DNA of 64,000 nt from Paraburkholderia kururiensis JCM 10599 = LMG 19447. Its GTDB lineage: Bacteria; Pseudomonadota; Gammaproteobacteria; Burkholderiales; Burkholderiaceae. A program made the position numbers and the translations under genes. Below, in pieces: positions 52,027-60,300 of the stretch. The stretch is from the NCBI RefSeq assembly GCF_003986935.1, contig NZ_RJZE01000023.1, positions 1 to 64,000 on the forward strand, given 5' to 3'. The number at the start of each line of letters is the position of its first letter. The stretch's first letter is position 1. The notes beneath the pieces were generated by a model that saw only the letters and a list, made by a program, of their open reading frames with translations, made no database searches and was not told the DNA's origin.

Positions 52027-54390
52027 TCACTCCACGGGTTGCAGCTTCGCCACCGCCAGCGCGAGCCACTTCTCGCCGTGGCGCTTGAAGCGCACTTGCG
52101 CCTTGGCGTCGGTGCCGCTGCCTTCGAGCGCCGTAATCGTGCCCTCGCCGAATTTGGTGTGGAACACCTGCTGGCCGACGCGAAAGCCCGTCTCGGCCGC
52201 GCGCTGCGCGTTGGCGAACGCGGGCAGCGGCGCGGAAGGCTCGCCGCGGTATTCGTCGCGGCCGGCACGTTGCGAATCGGGACGCGCGAACCAGTCGCGC
52301 CCCCAGCCTGCGTTGTCCGAGCGGCCGCCCCAGCGTGCCCCGGCCTCCACCTTCGGCGTGAGCCACTTCAGCGTGTCCTGCGGCAGTTCGTCGAAGAAAC
52401 GCGAGCGGATGTTGTAGCGCGTCTGCCCGTGCAGCATCCGGCTCTGCGCGAACGAGAGATAGAGCCTCTCCTTCGCGCGCGTGATCGCGACGTACATGAG
52501 CCGGCGTTCCTCTTCGAGGCCGTCCGCTTCCATCGCGCTGTTCTCGTGCGGAAAGAGCCCCTCTTCGAGACCCGTGATGAAGACGGCCGTGAATTCGAGT
52601 CCTTTCGCGGCATGCACCGTCATCAGCTGCACGGCGTCCTGGCCTGCCTGCGCCTGGTTGTCGCCGGCTTCGAGCGAAGCATGCGAGAGAAAGCCCGCGA
52701 GCGGCGTCATCATGTCCGGGTTCTGCGCCGGGTCCGTGATAGCGGGGGCGTCGAGCACTTCGACTTCGTCGCCTGCCGCCGTCGCCAGTTCGGGTGCAGA
52801 GGTCGCGCCGGGGCGCAGCGGAATGGAGCGCGCCGGCGTGTCGAGCCCGTAGCCTTCCTCGCTCACGAAAGCGGCCGCCGCGTTCACGAGTTCCTGAAGG
52901 TTCTCGAGACGGTCCTGGCCTTCACGCTCGTTCTGGTAGAAGTCCGCGAGGCCGCTCGCGCGCACGGCGTATTCGACCGTCTCCGGCAGGCTCATCTGCT
53001 GCGTTTCGGCACGCATCTTCGCGATCAGATTCGCGAAGCCCGCGAGGCTCGATCCGGCCTTGCCCACCACATACGGAATCGCGGCCGCCATCGAGCAGTT
53101 GTAGAGACGCGCCGCGTCCGTGAGCTGTTCGATGGAACGTGCACCGATGCCGCGCGCCGGGAAGTTCACGACGCGCGCGAAGGCGGTGTCGTCGGTCGGG
53201 TTGTCGATGAGGCGCAGATAGGCGAGCGCGTGCTTCACTTCCTGGCGCTCGAAGAAGCGCAGGCCGCCATAGACGCGGTACGGAATGCCCGCGTTCACGA
53301 GCGTGTGCTCGATGGTGCGCGACTGCGCGTTGCTGCGGTAGAGCACGGCGACCTCGTTGCGCGCGAGCCCCGTGTTGATGAGCGCGCGAATTTCCTCGAC
53401 GATCCAGCCCGCTTCCTGCGAGTCCGTAGCCGCTTCGTAGACGCGCACGGGCTCGCCGTGGCCCGCGTCGGTGCGCAGATTCTTGCCGAGCCGGCGCGCG
53501 TTGTGGGCAATCAGCTGGTTGGCGGCATCGAGAATGTAGCCGTGCGAGCGGTAGTTTTGCTCCAGCTTGATGAGATGCCGCACGCGAAACTCTTCCTCGA
53601 AGTCGCGCATGTTGCCCACGTTCGCGCCGCGAAACGCGTAGATGGACTGGTCGTCGTCGCCCACCGCGAAGATCGCGTTGCTCTGCCCCGCGAGCAGCTT
53701 GAGCCACGCGTACTGCAGCTTATTGGTGTCCTGGAACTCGTCGACAAGGATGTGCCGGAAGCGCGCCTGGTAATGTGCGCGCAGCGGCGGATTGTGTGCG
53801 AGCAGCTCGTAGCAGCGCAGCAGCAGCTCGGGGAAATCGACCACGCCTTCGCGCTGGCACTGCTGGTCGTAGGCTTCGTAGAGTTCGACGAACTTGCGGT
53901 TGAAGTTGTCGGTGACGTCCACGTCCTTCGGACGCAGGCCCTGCTCCTTCGCGTTGTTGATGAAGTACTGCAGATTCTTCGCCGGGTACTTCTCGTCGTC
54001 GATGTTCAGGCCCTTCATCAGGCGCTTGATGGCGGAGAGCTGGTCGGCCGTGTCGAGAATCTGGAACGTGGCCGGCAGGCCGGCGTCGCGGTAATGCGCG
54101 CGCAGCATGCGGTTGCACAGACCGTGGAAGGTGCCGATCCACATGCCGCGCGTATCGATGGGCAAGAGCGCCGAGAGCCGCCCCATCATCTCGCGCGCAG
54201 CCTTGTTGGTGAACGTCACGGCAAGCACGGTGGCGGGCGAGGCGAGCCCCTGCTGGATCAGCCACGCGATCCGGGTGATCAGCACGCGCGTCTTGCCGCT
54301 GCCGGCCCCGGCGAGAATCAGCGCCGGCTCGTTGGGCAGCGTGACGGCGGCATGTTGTTCCGGATTCAGGTTCGCGAGCAGATCGGGCAT
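52027..54390 (-). CDS. uvrD: DNA helicase II, UvrD
   Basis: 787 residues. Superfamily 1A helicase motifs are all present: I (Ala-Gly-Ala-Gly-Ser-Gly-Lys-Thr), Ia (Phe-Thr-Asn-Lys-Ala-Ala), II (Val-Asp-Glu-Phe-Gln-Asp-Thr), III (Gly-Asp-Asp-Asp-Gln-Ser-Ile-Tyr), IV, V (Thr-Val-His-Ala-Ala-Lys-Gly-Leu-Glu) and VI (Val-Ala-Ile-Thr-Arg-Ala). The basic C-terminal tail with Phe-His-Thr-Lys-Phe-Gly-Glu-Gly-Thr is the Tudor-like RNA-polymerase-binding domain. It unwinds DNA in excision and mismatch repair. Confidence 0.95.
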   Translation of the reverse strand: MPDLLANLNPEQHAAVTLPNEPALILAGAGSGKTRVLITRIAWLIQQGLASPATVLAVTFTNKAAREMMGRLSALLPIDTRGMWIGTFHGLCNRMLRAHYRDAGLPATFQILDTADQLSAIKRLMKGLNIDDEKYPAKNLQYFINNAKEQGLRPKDVDVTDNFNRKFVELYEAYDQQCQREGVVDFPELLLRCYELLAHNPPLRAHYQARFRHILVDEFQDTNKLQYAWLKLLAGQSNAIFAVGDDDQSIYAFRGANVGNMRDFEEEFRVRHLIKLEQNYRSHGYILDAANQLIAHNARRLGKNLRTDAGHGEPVRVYEAATDSQEAGWIVEEIRALINTGLARNEVAVLYRSNAQSRTIEHTLVNAGIPYRVYGGLRFFERQEVKHALAYLRLIDNPTDDTAFARVVNFPARGIGARSIEQLTDAARLYNCSMAAAIPYVVGKAGSSLAGFANLIAKMRAETQQMSLPETVEYAVRASGLADFYQNEREGQDRLENLQELVNAAAAFVSEEGYGLDTPARSIPLRPGATSAPELATAAGDEVEVLDAPAITDPAQNPDMMTPLAGFLSHASLEAGDNQAQAGQDAVQLMTVHAAKGLEFTAVFITGLEEGLFPHENSAMEADGLEEERRLMYVAITRAKERLYLSFAQSRMLHGQTRYNIRSRFFDELPQDTLKWLTPKVEAGARWGGRSDNAGWGRDWFARPDSQRAGRDEYRGEPSAPLPAFANAQRAAETGFRVGQQVFHTKFGEGTITALEGSGTDAKAQVRFKRHGEKWLALAVAKLQPVE

Positions 54391-54621
54391 GAGGAAATGG
54401 GGGAATCAGGAGAAAACGGGGGACGTTGCGGCGGCTGGCCGGCGCGTGGCGCGGATCGTCCGACATTATAAGTCGGGGGCGCTTGGGGACGCGGGGGCGT
54501 TGGTGGGTGGGGCTTGGCGTAGGTGGGTCGTCGTGGCTTGGCTAGCGCAGGTGGCCGTCGTACGCGACCGGCGCAGGTAAAAGGCGCAGGCCGCTGTCTG
54601 CCATGCGCTTCGCATGCGCAC

Positions 54622-54683
54622 TTCGCATTCGCGTGCGCCACTTCGCACGCGCGGCTTGCTGGGCTCCGCCGCCGCCGCATCAT
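54622..54683 (+). promoter_or_regulatory. Plant-inducible-promoter (PIP/hrpII)-type box with -10 element
   Basis: TTCGC at 54622-54626 and TTCGC at 54642-54646 are separated by exactly 15 bases, the consensus HrpX/HrpB-type box. CATCAT at 54678-54683 matches the accompanying YANNNT -10 and lies 31 bases after the box, inside the required 30-32. The segment contains four TTCGC words in 40 bases of GC-rich repeat-like sequence, so a chance match is possible. Confidence 0.5.
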
Positions 54684-54719
54684 CGGCAATGATCGCCCGC
54701 CTTGCGTGCAGGACGTGCT

Positions 54720-54750
54720 GCGCGGTGCCTGGGGGTTCCAGGCACCGCGC
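54720..54750 (+). other. Perfect 13-bp hairpin in the 5' leader
   Basis: GCGCGGTGCCTGG and its exact complement, with a 5-nt loop, lie 72 bp before the start codon. No U-run follows, so it is not an ordinary terminator. It may stabilise the mRNA or affect translation of the secreted protein. Confidence 0.6.
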
Positions 54751-54822
54751 GACGCACCGTCACACCAAACGTCCGTGCGGCTGCAGGGCAGCAAGGGGAT
54801 CAAGCCACGGGAGGCATTCAAC

Positions 54823-55743
54823 ATGTCGAGCGCGATTTCGGCCTTGTCCTTCGATACCGTGCCGTCGTCCGGCACCGGCACTTACGGTTCGTACAGCTCT
54901 TCGGCGACCGACCCGCAGCTCGAAAGCCTGCTGGGTGGCACGACCGGGCTGCAACCCTATTTCAGCTGGGAAAAAACCACGTTCGGCCAGAACGGCAACG
55001 CCGGCACCGCAAGCAAGGCGGCGCAACAGCTCTTCGGGTCCACGAACCCGCAAGGCACCCAGGGCAGCGGCAACGGCCAGTTCGACTCGGCACTACTCCA
55101 GGTGCTGATCGCGCTGCTGCAGGAACTGAACCAGTCGATCTCGTCAAACGACGGATCGGTGCCCACCTCAGGCTCCGTGCCCACGGGTGGCTATGGTGGC
55201 GGAGGCGGCGGAGGCGGCGGAGGTTATGGCAGCGGCTCCCGCGCGGTCGGAAGTACGAGTACGGGCAGCACGTCCAGCGGCCCCGTCCAGCACGGTGACT
55301 CCAACGTGGCGCCCGCGGGCTCCGGCAACCCGGCCGGCATCGCCCAGGGGCTGCTCGATCATTCGGCCGCGAGCATCATGGCCAACCAGAACGTGCCCAT
55401 GGACCGCGGCATTCCCACGGACGTCTGCTGCGCGAATTTCGTCTCGGCGTGCCTCACGAAGGCGGGCGAGCTCCCCGAATCGCAGCACACCAACAGCGTC
55501 GCGACGCTCGACTCCGAACTCAAGCAGGACGGCTGGCACACGGAAAGCCGCAGCCAGGCGAAGCCCGGCGACGTAGTGATCATCGGCGGCGACGAGCACA
55601 CCGAAATCGTCGCGAGCAACGACAACGGCCGCATCACGCTGATCGGCTCGAACAACACGGAAGGCGGCTCGGGTCCGCAGGTGGTGTCGTACGACAGCGC
55701 CTCGGGCAACCGCGGCAACGTGGAGTTCCTCTCGAAGTCGTAA
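54823..55743 (+). CDS. Harpin-like Gly-rich protein with NlpC/P60-CHAP-like hydrolase domain (putative type III secreted)
   Basis: 306 residues. There is no Sec signal. Residues 1-85 are Ser/Gly/Thr/Gln-rich with few charges. An amphipathic helix at 87-107 (Phe-Asp-Ser-Ala-Leu-Leu-Gln-Val-Leu-Ile) and a Gly run at 122-137 are typical of harpins. Residues ~170-306 resemble an NlpC/P60 or CHAP amidase: catalytic Cys203 in Val-Cys-Cys-Ala-Asn-Phe-Val, Pro-Gly-Asp-Val-Val-Ile-Ile, His259 and Asn277. The PIP-type box upstream supports control with a type III system. Harpins with cell-wall-active domains are known (for example HopP1-type transglycosylase harpins), but an NlpC/P60-CHAP version is not one I recognise. 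Function in secretion is inference. Stop precedes 343 bp without genes. Confidence 0.75.
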   Translation: MSSAISALSFDTVPSSGTGTYGSYSSSATDPQLESLLGGTTGLQPYFSWEKTTFGQNGNAGTASKAAQQLFGSTNPQGTQGSGNGQFDSALLQVLIALLQELNQSISSNDGSVPTSGSVPTGGYGGGGGGGGGGYGSGSRAVGSTSTGSTSSGPVQHGDSNVAPAGSGNPAGIAQGLLDHSAASIMANQNVPMDRGIPTDVCCANFVSACLTKAGELPESQHTNSVATLDSELKQDGWHTESRSQAKPGDVVIIGGDEHTEIVASNDNGRITLIGSNNTEGGSGPQVVSYDSASGNRGNVEFLSKS

Positions 55744-56086
55744 AGGCAGGCTTGCCGCTGGCGTACGATCAGGCACCCGCCCGGGCACACGGCTGACCGG
55801 CCGCGAGAGCGTGCCTGAGCGCCGCCGTCGTCGCCGCAGGCCGCCACCGCCCCGCGCCCTTGCCGCAGGGTTCGACAGGGCCCTGCGGTCCTGCCTTGTC
55901 CACCTTACGCGCGACGCCCTACGCGTTGCGCGCCGCTATCACGCCGCCCTTCAGTGTCCGCATCACGCTCCCTGCGCGCCGCCCACGGCGCGCCGTCCCC
56001 GCCTGCGCGGGCCGGTCCGCCGCGCCTCCCTTTATAATTCAAGGTTTCACGCCTCTCTTCACGCATTTTTTCGGCAGACTTCCATA
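55744..56086 (+). other. Intergenic stretch between the harpin-like gene and valS
   Basis: No convincing gene. The frame open upstream of valS (from 55811) is Arg/Ala-rich and starts in noncoding sequence. TATAAT-like TTTATAATTC occurs near 56030-56039, about 50 bp before valS, and may be its -10. Confidence 0.45.
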
Positions 56087-58966
56087 ATGAGCGACAGCAC
56101 GCTTGCCAAGAGCTTCGAGCCTCAGACGATCGAGGCCTCGTGGGGCCCGGAGTGGGAAAAACGCGGCTACGCCGCGCCCGCGTTCGAACCGGGACGCCAG
56201 AACTTCTCGATCCAGTTGCCGCCGCCGAACGTCACCGGCACGCTGCACATGGGGCACGCGTTCAACCAGACGATCATGGACGCGCTCACGCGCTACCACC
56301 GCATGCTCGGCGACAACACGCTGTGGGTGCCGGGCACGGACCACGCGGGCATTGCCACGCAGATCGTCGTGGAACGCCAGCTCGACGCACAGGGCGTCTC
56401 GCGCCACGATCTGGGCCGCGAGAAGTTTGTCGAACGCGTGTGGGAGTGGAAGCAGCAGTCGGGCTCTACGATCACGAGGCAGGTGCGGCGCCTCGGCGCC
56501 TCCATCGACTGGTCGCGCGAATACTTCACGATGGACGACAAGATGTCGGCCGCCGTGCGCGAAGTGTTCGTGCGGCTCTACGAGCAAGGCCTGATCTACC
56601 GCGGCAAGCGGCTCGTGAACTGGGACCCGGTGCTCGGCACCGCGGTGTCCGACCTCGAAGTGACGAGCGAAGAGGAAAGCGGCCACCTCTGGCACATCCG
56701 CTATCCGCTCGCGGACGGCTCGGGCCATCTCACGGTGGCCACCACGCGGCCTGAAACGATGCTGGGCGACGTCGCGGTGATGGTGCATCCCGAAGACGAA
56801 CGCTACGCCGCGCTGATCGGCAAGATGGTGAAGCTGCCGCTCACGGACCGCGAGATTCCCGTGATCGCCGACGACTACGTGGACCGCGAGTTCGGCACCG
56901 GCGTCGTGAAGGTCACGCCCGCGCACGACTTCAACGACTATCAGGTGGGCCTGCGCCACAAGCTGCCCGCCATCGAAATTCTCACGCTCGACGCGAAGAT
57001 CAACGACAACGCGCCCGCACAGTACCGCGGGCTCGACCGGTTCGACGCGCGCAAGCAGGTCGTGGCCGACCTCGACGCCGCAGGCCTGCTCGAATCCGTG
57101 AAGCCGCACAAGCTGATGGTGCCGCGCGGCGACCGCACGGGCGTGGTGCTCGAACCGATGCTCACGGACCAATGGTTCGTCGCGATGAGCAAGCCGGCGC
57201 CGGAAGGCACGTTCACCCCGGGCAAATCGATTGCCGAGACCGCGCTCGACGTGGTGCGCAACGGCCAGATCCGCTTCGTGCCCGAGAACTGGACCACCAC
57301 CTACTACCAGTGGCTCGAAAACATCCAGGACTGGTGCATCTCGCGCCAACTGTGGTGGGGCCATCAGATTCCCGCCTGGTACGGCGACAACGGCGAAGTG
57401 TTCGTCGCGCGCACTGAAGACGAGGCGCGCGCGCAGGCCGCGGCGAAGGGCTATGCGGGCGCATTGAGGCGCGACGAAGACGTGCTCGACACGTGGTTCT
57501 CGTCGGCGCTCGTGCCGTTCTCGTCGCTCGGCTGGCCGAACGAAACGAAGGAACTCTCGGCCTTCCTGCCCTCTTCGGTGCTCGTCACGGGCTTCGACAT
57601 CATCTTCTTCTGGGTGGCGCGCATGGTCATGATGACCACGCACTTCACCGGCAAGGTGCCGTTCGATACGGTCTACGTACACGGCCTCGTGCGCGACCAC
57701 GAGGGCCAGAAGATGTCGAAGAGCAAGGGCAATACGCTCGACCCCATCGACATCGTGGACGGCATCGATCTCGAATCGCTCGTCGCCAAGCGCACCACCG
57801 GCCTCATGAATCCGAAGCAGGCCGCCAGCATCGAAAAGAAGACACGCAAGGAGTTTCCGGACGGCATCCCCGCGTTCGGCACCGACGCGTTGCGCTTCAC
57901 GATGGCGTCGATGGCCACGTTGGGCCGCAACGTCAACTTCGACCTCGCGCGCTGCGAGGGTTACCGCAACTTCTGCAACAAGCTCTGGAACGCCACGCGC
58001 TTCGTGCTGATGAACTGCGAAGGCCACGACTGCGGCTTCGGCGAAAAGGCCGCGGCGTGCGGTCCCGACGGCGCGGGCGGCTGCGGTCCGGGCCGCTATC
58101 TCGACTTCTCGCAGGCCGACCGCTGGATCGTGTCGCTGCTGCAACGCGTGGAGTCGGAAGTCGAAAAGGGCTTCGCGGACTACCGTTTCGACAATGTGGC
58201 AAACGCAACATACAAGTTCATCTGGGACGAATACTGTGACTGGTACCTGGAGCTCGCCAAGGTGCAGATCCAGAACGGCACGCCGGAGCAACAGCGGGCC
58301 ACGCGCCGCACGCTGCTGCGCGTGCTCGAAACCGTGCTTCGACTCGCCCACCCGATCATTCCGTTCATTACCGAAGCCCTGTGGCAAAAGGTTGCGCCGC
58401 TCACGAACCGTTATCCGGCAGGCAAGGCCGAAGGCGAGGCATCCATCATGGTGCAGCCCTACCCTGTCGCCGAACCGGGCAAGATCGACGAAGCCGCCGA
58501 GCAATGGGTCGCGGACCTGAAAGCGATGATCGACGCGTGCCGCAACCTGCGCGGCGAAATGAACCTCTCGCCCGCCACGAAGGTGCCGCTGCTCGCCACG
58601 GGCAACGCCGAACGTCTCGCCACGTTCGCGCCGTACGCCCAGGCGCTCGCGCGACTTTCCGAGGTCCGCATCATCGCCGACGAAGCGACGCTCGACGGCG
58701 AAGCCCATGGCGCGCCGATTGCTATCGTGGGAACGGACAAGCTCGTGCTCAAGGTCGAGATCGACGTGGCCGCGGAGCGCGAGCGGCTGTCTAAGGAGAT
58801 TGCACGGCTCACCGCGGAAATCGCGAAGTGCAACGCGAAGCTCGGCAACGAGAGCTTCGTGGCAAAGGCCCCGCCTGCTGTCGTTGAGCAGGAGCAGAGA
58901 AGGCTGGCAGAATATGAAACCACCATTGGCAAGCTGACCGCGCAGCTTTCGCGGCTGCCTGCCTGA
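56087..58966 (+). CDS. valS: Valyl-tRNA synthetase
   Basis: 959 residues from MSDSTLAKSFEPQTIE. Class I synthetase: HIGH-type Pro-Pro-Asn-Val-Thr-Gly-Thr-Leu-His-Met-Gly-His, editing domain, Gln-Lys-Met-Ser-Lys-Ser-Lys-Gly-Asn, and C-terminal coiled-coil arm (Leu-Ser-Lys-Glu-Ile-Ala-Arg-Leu-Thr-Ala-Glu-Ile). A Cys/Gly-rich insert near residues 645-675 (Cys-Glu-Gly-His-Asp-Cys-Gly-Phe) lies in the anticodon-binding domain. This insert occurs in Burkholderia ValS. Its cognate tRNA-Val is also in the window. Confidence 0.97.
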   Translation: MSDSTLAKSFEPQTIEASWGPEWEKRGYAAPAFEPGRQNFSIQLPPPNVTGTLHMGHAFNQTIMDALTRYHRMLGDNTLWVPGTDHAGIATQIVVERQLDAQGVSRHDLGREKFVERVWEWKQQSGSTITRQVRRLGASIDWSREYFTMDDKMSAAVREVFVRLYEQGLIYRGKRLVNWDPVLGTAVSDLEVTSEEESGHLWHIRYPLADGSGHLTVATTRPETMLGDVAVMVHPEDERYAALIGKMVKLPLTDREIPVIADDYVDREFGTGVVKVTPAHDFNDYQVGLRHKLPAIEILTLDAKINDNAPAQYRGLDRFDARKQVVADLDAAGLLESVKPHKLMVPRGDRTGVVLEPMLTDQWFVAMSKPAPEGTFTPGKSIAETALDVVRNGQIRFVPENWTTTYYQWLENIQDWCISRQLWWGHQIPAWYGDNGEVFVARTEDEARAQAAAKGYAGALRRDEDVLDTWFSSALVPFSSLGWPNETKELSAFLPSSVLVTGFDIIFFWVARMVMMTTHFTGKVPFDTVYVHGLVRDHEGQKMSKSKGNTLDPIDIVDGIDLESLVAKRTTGLMNPKQAASIEKKTRKEFPDGIPAFGTDALRFTMASMATLGRNVNFDLARCEGYRNFCNKLWNATRFVLMNCEGHDCGFGEKAAACGPDGAGGCGPGRYLDFSQADRWIVSLLQRVESEVEKGFADYRFDNVANATYKFIWDEYCDWYLELAKVQIQNGTPEQQRATRRTLLRVLETVLRLAHPIIPFITEALWQKVAPLTNRYPAGKAEGEASIMVQPYPVAEPGKIDEAAEQWVADLKAMIDACRNLRGEMNLSPATKVPLLATGNAERLATFAPYAQALARLSEVRIIADEATLDGEAHGAPIAIVGTDKLVLKVEIDVAAERERLSKEIARLTAEIAKCNAKLGNESFVAKAPPAVVEQEQRRLAEYETTIGKLTAQLSRLPA

Positions 58967-59063
58967 ACACCGCGGCGGCCGTTTTGGCCGCAGCAGTCGC
59001 CGCATGCGGGGCATGGCGCAGTGCTGGAGGCACCGCGTGCGGACAAAGGACCAGGGTAACGAC

Positions 59064-59945
<882 letters not shown>

Positions 59946-60000
59946 AGCCGCGCGGTGGTGCACGCACCGCCGCCGTACGTTGAAACTCATGCTGTAAAGA

Positions 60001-60040
60001 AGCGCTGTGATTCGCTACCCGCGGATCGCAGCGCTTTTTG
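60001..60040 (+). terminator. Intrinsic terminator after galU
   Basis: AGCGCTGTGATTCGC pairs with GCGGATCGCAGCGCT around a 5-nt loop with two or three mismatches, followed by TTTTTG. It lies 55 bp past the galU stop. Confidence 0.85.
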
Positions 60041-60300
60041 TTTGAGGGTCATGTTCAGAGGACAACCTTTAGTGGCCACCGCAACCGCAAAGCCCCACAT
60101 GACGCTTCCGTGACACGGGCGCCCCGCCGGCCCGCGCTTGACTCACATCAATTGGCCACCGCCCACCGGTGCGAACATCTGCCCCACCGGCTCGTCGCCC
60201 TGGCTGGCCTCGCCCGAGAAATCGAGACATCGCGGTGTTTGCCGGACAGCGTTCGAAGCGTCCAGGCGCGCTGGTGTCCGGCTCACTTCTGAATCCGATC
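60041..60300 (+). other. mgtA leader region
   Basis: No gene recognised in 260 bp. In some enterobacteria an mgtA leader holds a Mg2+-sensing element; I see no clear match to one here. Confidence 0.4.

Larger units (their letters stand above)
54391..54822 (+). other. Leader region of the harpin-like gene (PIP/hrpII box and hairpin)
   Basis: No gene on either strand is convincing. The stretch contains the TTCGC-N15-TTCGC box and the hairpin described separately, and a Gly/Arg/Ala-coding low-complexity segment before 54600. Confidence 0.5.

Noticed and set aside
51349..54471. 1040-codon ORF on the plus strand over mtnN and uvrD
   Set aside because: It is the complement of two certain genes; high GC and codon bias keep the antisense frame open. 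The same holds for long frames opposite pheT, valS and the efflux cluster.
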